Source: Palsa-504 sp963790065
GTDB lineage: Bacteria; Actinomycetota; Actinomycetes; Streptosporangiales; Streptosporangiaceae
Reading direction: 5' to 3'
DNA: 64,000 nt
NCBI GenBank assembly: GCA_963790065.1
Contig: CAWBNK010000034.1
Span: 62,001 to 126,000, forward strand
Shown piece by piece: positions 55,918 to 64,000 of the stretch (positions are counted from its first letter, which is position 1; the number at the start of each line of letters is the position of its first letter). The notes beneath the pieces are model-generated. The model ran no database searches. It saw only the letters and a list, made by a program, of their open reading frames with translations, and was not told the origin of the DNA. The position numbers and the translations under genes were made by a program.

Positions 55918-56664
55918 TCAGGCCGTCTCGCCGCCGTCCACGACCAGCAGCGTTCCGGTGATGAAGCTCGCCTCGGCCGACAGCAGGAAACAGACCGGGG
56001 CGGCGATCTCCTCCGGCTCGGCCACCCGTTTCTGCAGGTTGCCCTGGCCGAACAAGGCCGAGCCCTGCTCGACGGTGCCGGCCCGGGCGATCATCAGCGG
56101 TTCGGTCATGCCGGTCCTGGTGCGCCCCGGCGCCACGGTGTTCACCCGGATCTCAGGGGCCACGTCGCGGGCCAGCTGGCGGGAGAAGGCCAGGATAGCG
56201 CCCTTGGCCGCGCCGTACGGCGCGTTACCTGACTGTGACTTCAGCGCGGCGACCGACGCGACGTTCACGATCGCGCCGCTGCCCCCCTTGCGCATCACCG
56301 GCAGCACCTCGCGGCAGAACAGGAACGTGCCGCCCACGTGCACGGTCAGCATGCGCTGCCAGCGCTCTAGCGACCACTCCTCGATCGGCCCGAACTCCGC
56401 GTGGCCGGCCGCGTTGAACAGGCAGTCGATGGACCCGAAATGCTGCGCGACGGCCTGCACGCTGCGGCTTACCGAGTCCTCAGCGGCGACATCCGCCCCC
56501 AGCGCGATCGCGCCGTCGAGCTCGCCCGCCACCTTCTGGGCCTTCTCCTCGTCCCGGTCGACCACCGCCACCCGTCCGCCGTCCGCCGTGAACCGCCGGC
56601 CGACCGCGGCGCCGAGGCCGGAGGCGCCGCCGGTGACGAGCAGGACCTTTCCGTCGAACCGCAT
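55918..56664 (-). CDS. SDR oxidoreductase
   Basis: 248 residues. VLLVTGGASGLGAAVGRRFTADG, CLFNAAGHAEFG (Asn-Ala-Ala-Gly instead of NNAG), Ser in VNVASVAALKSQSG, Tyr/Lys in APYGAAKGAILAF, end FITGTLLVVDGGETA. Start ATG at 56664 with GGAGGCCGGCT. Divergent from the NIPSNAP-like gene across an 80-bp gap that contains the A/T-rich TAGTTTCTGGCATGCTAGTA, a degenerate relative of the operator. Confidence 0.9.
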   Translation of the reverse strand: MRFDGKVLLVTGGASGLGAAVGRRFTADGGRVAVVDRDEEKAQKVAGELDGAIALGADVAAEDSVSRSVQAVAQHFGSIDCLFNAAGHAEFGPIEEWSLERWQRMLTVHVGGTFLFCREVLPVMRKGGSGAIVNVASVAALKSQSGNAPYGAAKGAILAFSRQLARDVAPEIRVNTVAPGRTRTGMTEPLMIARAGTVEQGSALFGQGNLQKRVAEPEEIAAPVCFLLSAEASFITGTLLVVDGGETA

Positions 56665-56744
56665 AGCCGGCCTCCTCTGTACGGGGTAGTTTCTGGCATG
56701 CTAGTACAAAAAGTCCTCGCCCCGCCCGGATCGGAAGGCCAGCC

Positions 56745-57086
56745 GTGACCGACGCAGCCGTGACCGACGACAGCGCGGTGTACCTGCACGTGACGATTCA
56801 GCTCGTCCGCGGTAAGCACCGGGTCTTCGCGGCCGCCATGGCCGAGATGGCCCCGGTTCTCGAGAGCCAGGGCTGGCGGCTGATCGGCGCCTTCACCCCG
56901 GGCATCGGCCGCCTCGGCGCGGTCTACCACCTGTGGCGCATCCCGTCCGCCGACAGCGCCGTGGAGGCGCTGGCCGCGGTCCGGGCCCACCCGGACGCCG
57001 CGCGCTGGCACGACGCCTTCGCCGAGTCCGTGGCCGACGAGGCCCTGCAGCTGGTCCGGCCGATGCCCTACTCGCGGACCCCCTGA
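56745..57086 (+). CDS. NIPSNAP-like small dimeric alpha+beta barrel protein
   Basis: 113 residues. YLHVTIQLVRGKHRVFAAAMAEMAPVLESQGWRLIGAFTPGIGRLGAVYHLWRIPSADSAVEAL has the strand-helix-strand pattern and the GxLGxVYHLW-type motif of NIPSNAP/Dabb proteins. Biochemical role is unknown; family members occur in catabolic operons. GTG start. Stands alone, convergent with the next gene. Confidence 0.75.
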   Translation: MTDAAVTDDSAVYLHVTIQLVRGKHRVFAAAMAEMAPVLESQGWRLIGAFTPGIGRLGAVYHLWRIPSADSAVEALAAVRAHPDAARWHDAFAESVADEALQLVRPMPYSRTP

Positions 57087-57122
57087 CCGTAACTGCCGGC
57101 CATCGCGCAGACCGGTGACCGG

Positions 57123-57581
57123 TCAGCGGCCGGCCACCGCATAGGTCGCCATGACCAGTTTCTCGGTCGCGATGCGGCCGCGCAGCAACTCCCGCGCCTG
57201 CGCGACGAGATCGGCGGCCCCGGCTTCCTGCGCGGCCGCGAGTGCCGTCGCGAAGGCCTGCCCTGCTCGCTCGTAGCGGTCGGCCACGTCGGCCAGGTGC
57301 AGGCTGTCGGGCAGGTCCGCCTCGGCGCCGGCCAGCGCGGCGCGCACCGGCTCGCTGTCCTGCCGCGCCGCTACCTGCTCGGCGTAGGCCAGCAGGGCCG
57401 CGGTTTCCTCGCGCATCCAGGCGACCTCGTGCGCGGCCCGCACCGCGGCGTTGCGCAGCACCGTCTCGGCCATGACCAGCCGCAGCTTAAGGGTCTCGTC
57501 GGTGAGCGCGGGCAGGATCGCCTCCATCAGCTCCCGGCAGCAGTCCTCGATGAGCACGTCGGTGGTCGGCCTGGTGATCAT
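57123..57581 (-). CDS. All-helical protein beside a kinase gene (DUF6285-like?)
   Basis: 152 residues, almost entirely alpha-helical: EDCCRELMEAILPALTDETLKLRLVMAETVLRNAAVRAAHEVAWMREETAALLAYAEQV, then two more long helices. DUF6285-type proteins with this size and composition accompany aminoglycoside-phosphotransferase-fold genes in actinobacteria; that assignment is from memory and tentative. The start lies 35 bp downstream of the kinase gene stop, on the same strand, so they form an operon. Confidence 0.6.
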   Translation of the reverse strand: MITRPTTDVLIEDCCRELMEAILPALTDETLKLRLVMAETVLRNAAVRAAHEVAWMREETAALLAYAEQVAARQDSEPVRAALAGAEADLPDSLHLADVADRYERAGQAFATALAAAQEAGAADLVAQARELLRGRIATEKLVMATYAVAGR

Positions 57582-57616
57582 GACGGGCGCTCCTCAGTCA
57601 TAAATTCCACCTCAGC

Positions 57617-58618
57617 TCAGCTCAGCCGGTCGCAGATGGCCAGGAACATGTCGTGCTGGTGGGAGATGGCGTTGATGAGGTACGGCGCCAGGATGCCGGG
57701 CCGCTGGGCGGCTCCGATGGCTGCGGCGGCCGTGAGTAGCTGCTCAAGCAGGGCCGCCATCCCGATGATCAGGAAGTAGTCGACCGTCTGCGGGTTGACC
57801 TGCTCCTGGGTCAGTCCCGTGGCGGCCCGGTAGCGGTCCAGGAACCGCTCCGGGTCGGCCCAGTACACGTTCGGCTCGACCGGGCTCTGGGTGTAGTAAC
57901 CGAGGTCCTCGCGCGGGTCGCCGATGCGCGCGAACTCCCAGTCGATGACCAGCGGCGGGCCGGACGGGCCGACCAGGACGTTCGTCGGGTTGCAGTCTCC
58001 GTGCACCAGCCCGAGGGGTACCGGCGGCGGCTTGTGCGTCCGAGCCCACCAGGTGACGTACCCAAGAACGGGCGCGCTGCTCGGGTACTCCCCAGCCATG
58101 CGATCGTAACCGGCCAGCACGCCGTCGATGTAAGCCGCCCAGTCCGGCGGGTGCGGCATCCGGGCGGGCAGCCGGGCGAGCGGGGTCCCGTGGACGGCTG
58201 CGAAGGTGTCGACGAAGAGGTCGGCCAGGGGCCGGACGTCCTCGGCGCGCGCCATCTCGTCCTGAAGCGATCCGGCCGGCGCGCAGTCCATCACGATGGC
58301 CTTCGAGCCCAGGTACTCACCCGAGCCGTCATACCAGCGGACCACGGGAGTCGACACCGGCGTCGCCGCCGGAAGGGCCTGCATCAGCTCCCACTCGGCG
58401 TCCCGGTCGCTGGCGAAGACGCCGCTGCCCGGCGGGGGATCGCCGCGCAGGATGAAGGTCTCCTCCACCCCGTCGCGCCATCGCACCCGGGCCCTGGCGC
58501 TGATCCGGCTGTACCCGCCGGTGATAGCCTCGCAGGCGACGACCCGGCCCTCGCGGGCCGGTTCGACGGCGGCCAGGAACCGTTCGAATCTGGGACCCAG
58601 TGCGTCCATGGCACCCAT
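57617..58618 (-). CDS. Aminoglycoside-phosphotransferase-fold kinase (ACAD10-like)
   Basis: 333 residues. EAITGGYSRISARARVRW (nucleotide loop), KAIVMDCAPAGSLQDEM, Brenner motif GLVHGDCNPTNVLV (catalytic Asp), metal site LVIDWEFARIGDPREDLGYY. Paralogue of the kinase at 23015 without the long N-terminal extension. Such proteins are found with acyl-CoA dehydrogenases and may phosphorylate hydroxyacyl-CoA. Start ATG at 58618 (or 58609) lies 3 bp after the phosphatase gene. Operon: phosphatase, kinase, helical protein. Confidence 0.85.
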   Translation of the reverse strand: MGAMDALGPRFERFLAAVEPAREGRVVACEAITGGYSRISARARVRWRDGVEETFILRGDPPPGSGVFASDRDAEWELMQALPAATPVSTPVVRWYDGSGEYLGSKAIVMDCAPAGSLQDEMARAEDVRPLADLFVDTFAAVHGTPLARLPARMPHPPDWAAYIDGVLAGYDRMAGEYPSSAPVLGYVTWWARTHKPPPVPLGLVHGDCNPTNVLVGPSGPPLVIDWEFARIGDPREDLGYYTQSPVEPNVYWADPERFLDRYRAATGLTQEQVNPQTVDYFLIIGMAALLEQLLTAAAAIGAAQRPGILAPYLINAISHQHDMFLAICDRLS

Positions 58619-58621
58619 ACC

Positions 58622-59380
58622 TCAGAACGTGACCAGCGAGGGGTCGGCGGCCTGCAGATGGTGCAGTTCGTTGAGGGTATGGATGACCCTCCTGCCGTCT
58701 CCGGTCAGCACCCGGCTCACCGAGGCGTGCGCGGGCCGGAAGAACATGTCCTGGCGCAGGCCGAGCAGATGGCCGATGTAGGCGTTGATGACGCCGCCGT
58801 GGCAGACGATCGCGAGCTGCCGTCCCTTGTGCAGGGCCAGGATGCCCTCGACCACGGTGACCACCCGGTGCCGGAACTCGGCGCTGCTCTCCGAGAACGG
58901 CGACACGTCCCAGCGCAGCTCGCGGTTGAACCGCTCCCGCACGCCGTGCCACATCACCGGGGGCAGGACGTCCTCCAGCCGCACGCCGTCCGGCACGTCC
59001 CGGTAGGTCTCCACCTCGCGCAGTTCCGGGTAGATGACGGGTTCCAGGCCGTGCGGGGCCGCGACCTCACGGGCCGTTTCGACCGCCCGCTCCAGGTGGC
59101 TGCACAGCACCGCGGCGATCGGCTCGCTGGCCAGCGCCTTGCCGACCGTGGCCGCCTGCCGCTGGCCCAGATCGGACAGGGGCGGGTCCGCCCACAGCGC
59201 GGGAGTGAACGCGCCGGACGGCACCTCCTGCTTGCCGTGCCGGACGAAGGTCAGCTGGACCACGTCCGGCTGGCCGGTCAGGAACGGCCGGTCGAGCGAG
59301 GTCGGGGAGGGAGCCTGGGCCGGAGGTTTGCGCGGGGGAGACGGGGTGGACGGGGAAGCCGGAATCGGGTGCGGCTGCAT
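58622..59380 (-). CDS. Histidine-phosphatase-superfamily protein (phosphoglycerate-mutase-like)
   Basis: 252 residues. A Pro-rich N-terminal stretch (~40 residues) precedes QLTFVRHGKQEVPSG with the phospho-acceptor His; the second motif LAIVCHGGVINAYIGHLLG is complete, unlike the copy at 14983. SHLERAVETAREVAA is the Arg-containing phosphate site region. Dephosphorylates small molecules. Precedes the kinase-like gene by 3 bp, an unusual kinase/phosphatase pairing in one operon. Confidence 0.88.
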   Translation of the reverse strand: MQPHPIPASPSTPSPPRKPPAQAPSPTSLDRPFLTGQPDVVQLTFVRHGKQEVPSGAFTPALWADPPLSDLGQRQAATVGKALASEPIAAVLCSHLERAVETAREVAAPHGLEPVIYPELREVETYRDVPDGVRLEDVLPPVMWHGVRERFNRELRWDVSPFSESSAEFRHRVVTVVEGILALHKGRQLAIVCHGGVINAYIGHLLGLRQDMFFRPAHASVSRVLTGDGRRVIHTLNELHHLQAADPSLVTF

Positions 59381-59526
59381 AGTCTGATCGTAGTCAGAGC
59401 CTGGAATACCCCGTTGCGGCCGGCCGGCCGAATCGATCTAGCTGGGGTGTTGCCCCGTAAGCCCCACCGCATGAATAATCCAAGCAGGCAGTTTCACCAG
59501 ACTCATTCCGCTAACTAGGAGACGAT

Positions 59527-60657
59527 ATGGTCTACGTCCCGCACCGCGGAGACCTGCCGGCCAGGTTCGGTGACGGAGTACCGCTGATCCCCGATATCGG
59601 CCCCGCCGAGCTGGACTCGAGGGTCTACACCGATCCGGCCCGGTTCGAGGCCGAGCGCCGCAAGGTGCTCAACCGCAGCTGGCAGATCATCTGCCGCTCC
59701 AGCGAGATCCCCGGCACCGGCGACCACGTGGTCTGGGAGGGCCAGGGCGAGACCATCGTGATCAGCCGCCGCCGCGACGGCGGCGTCAGCGGCTTCCACA
59801 ACGTCTGCCAGCACCGCGGCGCCCGCATCGTGCCGAAGTCCGGCCAGGGCGCCCGCCGCTTCACCTGCCGCTGGCACAGCTGGAGCTATGACCTGCAGGG
59901 CACGCTGGTCGGCGTGCCGGACCGTGAGGACTTCGACGAGCGGCAGCTCAAGGACGCCTGCGCGCCCCCGGTCGAGGTTGCCGAATGGGGTGGCTGGGTC
60001 TGGGCGGTGCTCGCCGGGCCGGGCGTCGCACCGCCGCTGGCCGACTGGATCGGCCCGGAGATCGTGGGCGACCTCGGCGCCTACCGCATGGAAGACATGG
60101 TGCTGCACGACAAGCTGACCTGGGAACTCGAGGCCAACTGGAAGGTCGTCATCGACGGCTTCAACGAGAACTACCACGCGGCCCACCTGCACACGATCTC
60201 GCCGCAGGACGTCAAGGACGGCCGGTTCAGCACCTACTTCGTGTTCGGCAGGAACGGCATGATGGTCGTCCCGTACAAGGGCGTCCTGCCGGAGCTGAAC
60301 CAGACCCGGGACCACCAGGGCCTGGCCATCTGCCACTACACGATCTTCCCGACCTCCGTGTTCAACAACAACCCGGCCCACCTCCAGCTGTTCCGTGCGG
60401 TCCCGATCGCGGTCGACCGGACCAGGTTCGAGACCTGGGAACTGTGGTACCCCGACGGCGACGACGAGTACCTGACCAAAACCGGGGCCCACTGGGAACG
60501 GCTCAAGGGCGTGGTAGCCGAAGACGTGGAGATCTACACCGAGTGGGCGGCCGCGCGCCGGTCCACCGCCTATACGCGGAATGTATTCAACAACCGCGAG
60601 TGCAAACTCACCCACTTCCACGGCGTCGTGCAGGACATGCTCGACGCCGACGACTGA
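59527..60657 (+). CDS. Rieske non-heme iron oxygenase, alpha subunit
   Basis: 376 residues. Rieske motif CQHRGARI...FTCRWHSW (C-x-H-17-C-x2-H), mononuclear Fe site FNENYHAAHLH. Closely related to the enzyme at 16380 over its whole length, e.g. shared VYTDP, SWQ(I/V)ICRS, DVKDGRFSTYFVF and AICHYT(I/V)FPT. It is followed 12 bp later by a different Rieske alpha subunit, so the two may form a hetero-oligomer or act in sequence. ATG after CTAGGAGACGAT. Confidence 0.93.
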   Translation: MVYVPHRGDLPARFGDGVPLIPDIGPAELDSRVYTDPARFEAERRKVLNRSWQIICRSSEIPGTGDHVVWEGQGETIVISRRRDGGVSGFHNVCQHRGARIVPKSGQGARRFTCRWHSWSYDLQGTLVGVPDREDFDERQLKDACAPPVEVAEWGGWVWAVLAGPGVAPPLADWIGPEIVGDLGAYRMEDMVLHDKLTWELEANWKVVIDGFNENYHAAHLHTISPQDVKDGRFSTYFVFGRNGMMVVPYKGVLPELNQTRDHQGLAICHYTIFPTSVFNNNPAHLQLFRAVPIAVDRTRFETWELWYPDGDDEYLTKTGAHWERLKGVVAEDVEIYTEWAAARRSTAYTRNVFNNRECKLTHFHGVVQDMLDADD

Positions 60658-60669
60658 CAGGCGCGGAGA

Positions 60670-61854
60670 ATGGCTGCTCCACACTACGTAGCGGGGATCG
60701 ACTTCAACACGGCCGTGCGCCAGGACGCGTTCGACGTCATGGCCCGGCTCATCGAGCACTACCGCAACAAGTCGACGGACCGGGCGCCGGACCAGTGGCG
60801 GGAACCGGTCCGTAACTACCGGGACCAGGACCTGTGGCGGCAGGAGATGCAGGCCGTCTTCAAGAAGGTGCCGCTGCCGCTGGCGCTGTCCTGCGAGCTG
60901 CCCGGGCCCGGCACCTACAAGGCCATCGACGTGGCCGGCACGCCGGTCGTGATCACCCGCGAAGCGTCCGGCGCGGTGCGGGCCATGATCAACGTCTGCC
61001 GTCACCGGGGCGGCGAACTGGTCCCCGAGGGCACCGGCAAGGCCAACCGGCTGACCTGCCCCTACCACGCCTGGAGCTACGACCTCAAGGGCTGCCTGGT
61101 CGGCGTCTACGGTGAAGAGACCTTCGGCGGGGTGGACCGGGAGAAAATGAGCCTGTTCGCGCTGCCCGCCGCGGAGCGCGCCGGGCTGGTCTTCGTCTCG
61201 CTGGACCCCAAGGCCACCATCGACCTGGATGAGTGGCTGGGCGCCGAGCTGATCACGCTGCTCGAGGCCATGGCTCTGGACAAGACCTTCCACTACTCGA
61301 CCAGGACCCTGGCCGGGCCGAACTGGAAGGTGGTCATCGATGGCTACCTGGAGGGTTACCACTTCGCGTCGCTGCACCGCACCACCGTGTTCCGGACCAA
61401 CCTGTCCAACATGGCCGCCTTCGACAGCTGGGGGCCGCACCAGCGCAACTCGTTCGCGCTGCGGCCGATCGCCCACGCGGTCGACCTGCCGCGCGAGCAG
61501 TGGGACCCTGCGCTCTGCGTCGGCGCCATCTACTGGCTGTTCCCCGGCCTGGCCGTGGCCGGCGGGTGGCGCTCGCAGGTCGTCGTCTCGCTGGTCTTGC
61601 CCGGCACCAGCTGGGATACCTCGCACACGCAGCAGATCCTGGCCCTGCGCCACGAGCCAGCCGATGACGACGAGCGCAAGGCGGCCGAGCACACCCGCGA
61701 CTGGTTCCACGACGTCGTCATGGACGAGGACTACGCGACCGGTTACGGCGTCCAGCGCGGCCTGACGGCCATGGACGGCCAGGACTTCGTCTTCGGCCGT
61801 AACGAGCCGGGGGTTCAGCACTTCCATCGCATCCTGAAGGAGATGACCACATGA
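60670..61854 (+). CDS. Rieske non-heme iron oxygenase, alpha subunit (second of tandem pair)
   Basis: 394 residues. Rieske motif CRHRGGEL...LTCPYHAWSY (C-x-H-17-C-x2-H) near residues 113-135, mononuclear Fe motif DGYLEGYHFASLH near residue 226. Divergent from its upstream neighbour in both motif and C-terminus, so it is not a recent duplicate. Stop overlaps the start of the SDR by 4 bp, suggesting that the SDR oxidises the product (for example a dihydrodiol or alcohol). Confidence 0.92.
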   Translation: MAAPHYVAGIDFNTAVRQDAFDVMARLIEHYRNKSTDRAPDQWREPVRNYRDQDLWRQEMQAVFKKVPLPLALSCELPGPGTYKAIDVAGTPVVITREASGAVRAMINVCRHRGGELVPEGTGKANRLTCPYHAWSYDLKGCLVGVYGEETFGGVDREKMSLFALPAAERAGLVFVSLDPKATIDLDEWLGAELITLLEAMALDKTFHYSTRTLAGPNWKVVIDGYLEGYHFASLHRTTVFRTNLSNMAAFDSWGPHQRNSFALRPIAHAVDLPREQWDPALCVGAIYWLFPGLAVAGGWRSQVVVSLVLPGTSWDTSHTQQILALRHEPADDDERKAAEHTRDWFHDVVMDEDYATGYGVQRGLTAMDGQDFVFGRNEPGVQHFHRILKEMTT

Positions 61855-62696
61855 GCGGCGGCGGAGCGACCGACATCGAAGAAGAGGAACTGCCCGTGGC
61901 GCAGACCGGCGGGCCGCTGCTGCTGGACAAGCGGGTCGCCGTGATCACCGGCGGCACCCGCGGCATCGGCCGCGGCATCGCCGAGGCCTTCGCCGCGCAG
62001 GGCGCGGCCGTGGTCATGGGCGGCAAGTCACAGGCCAAGGGCGAGCAGGCCCTGGAGGAGATGGGCATCGGCGACCGCGCCATGTTCGTGGCCTGCGACG
62101 TGCGCCGCCAGGAGGACGTCAACAACCTGATCGACCAGGCTGCCAGACGCTACGGGAGCGCGGACATCATGGTGAACAACGCCGGCGGCAGCGACCGGTT
62201 CGCGCTGGTGCACGAGATGACCGACGAAGCCTGGCAGAACGCGCTCGACTTCAACCTGAACGCGGTGTTCTGGGGCAGCCGCCGCGCGCTGCGGTACATG
62301 CTCGAGCGCGGCTGGGGGCGGATCATCAACATCTCCTCGGTCGAAGGCAAGCAAGGCAACAAGCCCGCGGTCAGCCACTACATCACCAACAAGCACGCCA
62401 TCAACGGCCTCACCAAGGCCGTGGCGACCGAATACGGGACCAGAGGCATTACCTGCAACGCGATCTGCCCGGGCGCCATCGAGACGGACACGATGAAGGA
62501 GCTGGGACCGCAGGCGGCCGCCAGTGCGGGCATCACCTACCAGCAGTTCCTCGACAACTACGCGGCCGAGTCCGCCATCAAGCGGCTGAACACGGTCGAG
62601 GAGGTAGCCGCCATGGCCACCCTGCTCGCCAGCGACCTGGGCGCCGGCATTACCGGCTCGCTGATCAACGTCGACGGCGGCACCTCCCAGTGGTAG
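61851..62696 (+). CDS. SDR oxidoreductase, NISSVEGK subgroup, with acidic N-terminus
   Basis: 281 residues. An acidic 20-residue N-terminal extension (IEEEELPVAQ) precedes VAVITGGTRGIGRGIAEAF. MVNNAGGSDRF, Ser in RIINISSVEGKQG, Tyr/Lys in SHYITNKHAINGLTKAV, end GSLINVDGGTSQW. Third member of the group with 32519 and 55063. Translationally coupled to the tandem Rieske pair. Confidence 0.92.
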   Translation: MSGGGATDIEEEELPVAQTGGPLLLDKRVAVITGGTRGIGRGIAEAFAAQGAAVVMGGKSQAKGEQALEEMGIGDRAMFVACDVRRQEDVNNLIDQAARRYGSADIMVNNAGGSDRFALVHEMTDEAWQNALDFNLNAVFWGSRRALRYMLERGWGRIINISSVEGKQGNKPAVSHYITNKHAINGLTKAVATEYGTRGITCNAICPGAIETDTMKELGPQAAASAGITYQQFLDNYAAESAIKRLNTVEEVAAMATLLASDLGAGITGSLINVDGGTSQW

Positions 62697-62717
62697 GTAC
62701 ACAGTGGTGAATCAGCC

Positions 62718-64000
62718 GTGGTGAGCCCAGCGGTCGCGCTGCCCGATCGCTGGCTCACTGACTGGGAGCGCAGCGGGCGCATGCCCTTCTACACCCGCGC
62801 CAACGCCGGCGAGGTGCTGCCGGACCCGGCCAGCCCGCTCGGCTGGACCCTGGTCTTCGAGCAGGGCCTGCTCCCCGGGTGGCTGCGCGGATTGGTCGAG
62901 TTCGGCATCTACCGCGATGGCGAGCTGGACGCCGGGCACCCGCCGGTGGTGGGGTCGTTCGGCGGCTATTTCTACATCAACCTGTCGCACTGCCGCGTCG
63001 TGGCGATCCGGATGGGGATGACGGTCGAGGCCTTCGACGCGGCCCTGCTCGGCAACGCGGCGGCCGCGCCGGCCTACCAGCCGCACCCGGACGACCCGTG
63101 CGATGAATGCTCGGCCAAGGTCGCGCAGACGATCGGGGAGATCCTGGGCGCATCACAGTTCCCGCAGATCGAGGCCGACCTGGAGCGCGTGCTGGCCAAG
63201 CGGCGCGGCCGCCAGGACCTGGCCGCGCTGTCGGCGGCGGAACTGGTGGCGCATGCCCGGTCGTTCCTGCCCGAGTTGGACAACGCGTTCGCCCGGCACG
63301 ACTACTCCACGTTCGGTTCCGCGGTCGGGCCCGCGATGCTCGCGGAGGCCTGCGCCGCGGTCGGCCAGCCCGAGGCCCTGCTCGACCTCATCTCCGGCTA
63401 CGGCGAGGTTCCGTCCGCGTCCCCGTCATGGGGCCTGTGGCAGCTGTCCCGGCTAGCCAACGCCTCGCCTGAGCTCGGCGTCCTGTTCGACCAGGGCCCG
63501 GCGGCGGTCGCGGCCGCGCTGGACGGCGCCGAGCCTGCGGTGGCCAAGTTCGCCGAGGCCCTGGACGGCTTCCTGGCCGACTTCGGCCAGCGCGGCCCGA
63601 ACGAGTGGGACATCCGCGCCATCTCCTGGGAGGCCGGCCCGGACCAGGTGCTGGCGCTGGTCGACACCATGCGGCACATGCCCGACGAGGATTCGCCGGA
63701 CGCCCGTCATGCCCGGCTGGAAGCTACCCGCGAGTCCGCCACCGAGCGGATCCGCGGCGCGCTGGCCGACGAGTCCAGCCGCCAGAGCTTCGATGTCGCC
63801 CTGCAGTCCTCGGCCCGGACCATCCCGCTGCGCGAGAAGACCAAGCTGATCGCCGTGACCACGATCAACGAGGTCCGGATGGCCTTGCGCGAGCTCGGCA
63901 GACGGGGCGTGGCGGCCGGCTACTACGCCTACCCGGAGGACGTCATGATGCTGCTGGAGTCCGAGCTCGACGACTACGTCGCGGACCCGGCCCGTTTCGC
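62718..64000 (+). CDS. PEP-utilising-enzyme-like protein (3' end outside window)
   Basis: A + strand frame open from the GTG at 62718 (or 62721) to the window edge, about 427 codons. RMPFYTRANAGEVLPDPASPLGWTLVF recalls the central region of PEP-utilising enzymes such as rifampicin phosphotransferase and PEP-synthase-like proteins; the swivelling phosphohistidine domain would lie beyond the edge. The N-terminal ATP-grasp domain is absent. LREKTKLIAVTTINEVRMALRELGRRG near the end also fits. DPCDECSAK around 63100 adds a Cys pair. Follows the SDR gene by 21 bp, so it belongs to that operon. Confidence 0.7.
   Translation, partial: MVSPAVALPDRWLTDWERSGRMPFYTRANAGEVLPDPASPLGWTLVFEQGLLPGWLRGLVEFGIYRDGELDAGHPPVVGSFGGYFYINLSHCRVVAIRMGMTVEAFDAALLGNAAAAPAYQPHPDDPCDECSAKVAQTIGEILGASQFPQIEADLERVLAKRRGRQDLAALSAAELVAHARSFLPELDNAFARHDYSTFGSAVGPAMLAEACAAVGQPEALLDLISGYGEVPSASPSWGLWQLSRLANASPELGVLFDQGPAAVAAALDGAEPAVAKFAEALDGFLADFGQRGPNEWDIRAISWEAGPDQVLALVDTMRHMPDEDSPDARHARLEATRESATERIRGALADESSRQSFDVALQSSARTIPLREKTKLIAVTTINEVRMALRELGRRGVAAGYYAYPEDVMMLLESELDDYVADPARF

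Noticed and set aside
56685..56706. Possible operator between the SDR at 55918 and the NIPSNAP gene
   Set aside because: Contains TAGTTTC and CTAGTA but the half-sites do not fit the 8-5-8 arrangement.
59515..61827. 770-codon minus-strand open frame opposite the tandem Rieske genes
   Set aside because: Antisense shadow of two well-supported oxygenase genes.

Overview
The window looks like part of the chromosome of a high-GC actinobacterium (Actinomycetota). GC is very high throughout and there are many GTG starts with GGAGG-type ribosome binding sites. Gene ends often overlap (ATGA/GTGA). Two luciferase-like flavin oxidoreductases of the type that often uses F420, a mycothiol-type DinB/MDMPI protein and many short-chain dehydrogenases (SDRs) point to the same phylum. 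The order cannot be fixed by eye. No tRNA, rRNA, CRISPR array, insertion sequence, integrase or phage gene was seen.

Layout. 0-3.6 kb is housekeeping or unknown: the end of pyruvate kinase, an alpha/beta-hydrolase remnant, a small unknown protein, a cold-shock protein, and a soluble and a membrane protein of unknown function. 3.6-24 kb is catabolic: PhyH-type dioxygenase, thioesterase, enoyl-CoA hydratase, CitE/malyl-CoA-type lyase, an Old Yellow Enzyme/dienoyl-CoA-reductase-like flavoprotein, and a KstD-like flavoprotein operon. Then follow SurE, a TetR regulator facing a Rieske oxygenase, SDRs, a second luciferase-like oxidoreductase, VOC and SnoaL-fold proteins, and an aminoglycoside-phosphotransferase-fold kinase. 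24-29 kb is a ribose-type ABC importer whose binding protein is divergently transcribed. 30-35 kb holds lipoamide dehydrogenase, an SDR and a PHA synthase. 35-48 kb holds three acyl-CoA dehydrogenases, a second Rieske oxygenase, a thiolase with a DUF35 partner, an NADP-dependent reductase and alternating ThuA/SDR genes. 48-54 kb is an acetoin/2-oxoacid dehydrogenase-like E1a-E1b-E2 operon with an alcohol dehydrogenase, a Rieske reductase and a third Rieske oxygenase. 55-64 kb has three more SDRs, a second kinase, a phosphatase, two more Rieske oxygenases and the start of a PEP-utilising-enzyme-like protein.

Taken together (inference), this is a catabolic supercluster for hydroxylated, probably alicyclic, steroid-like or aromatic carbon skeletons. 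Five Rieske oxygenase alpha subunits apparently share one linked reductase. SDRs and flavoproteins would oxidise or reduce the ring products. ACADs, hydratase, thiolase/DUF35 and CoA lyase would carry out beta-oxidation-like cleavage. The substrate is not identifiable from sequence.

Two results stand out. First, a 21-bp inverted repeat with half-site AACTnnAG and a 5-bp spacer occurs at seven gene starts between 21 and 56 kb, which suggests one unlinked regulator for much of the cluster. Second, five genes (four of them between 48.3 and 53.8 kb) are broken by single-base frameshifts, either from gene decay or from consensus error. Short tandem repeats also straddle several gene ends, including a four-copy array in which each unit carries a Shine-Dalgarno sequence.
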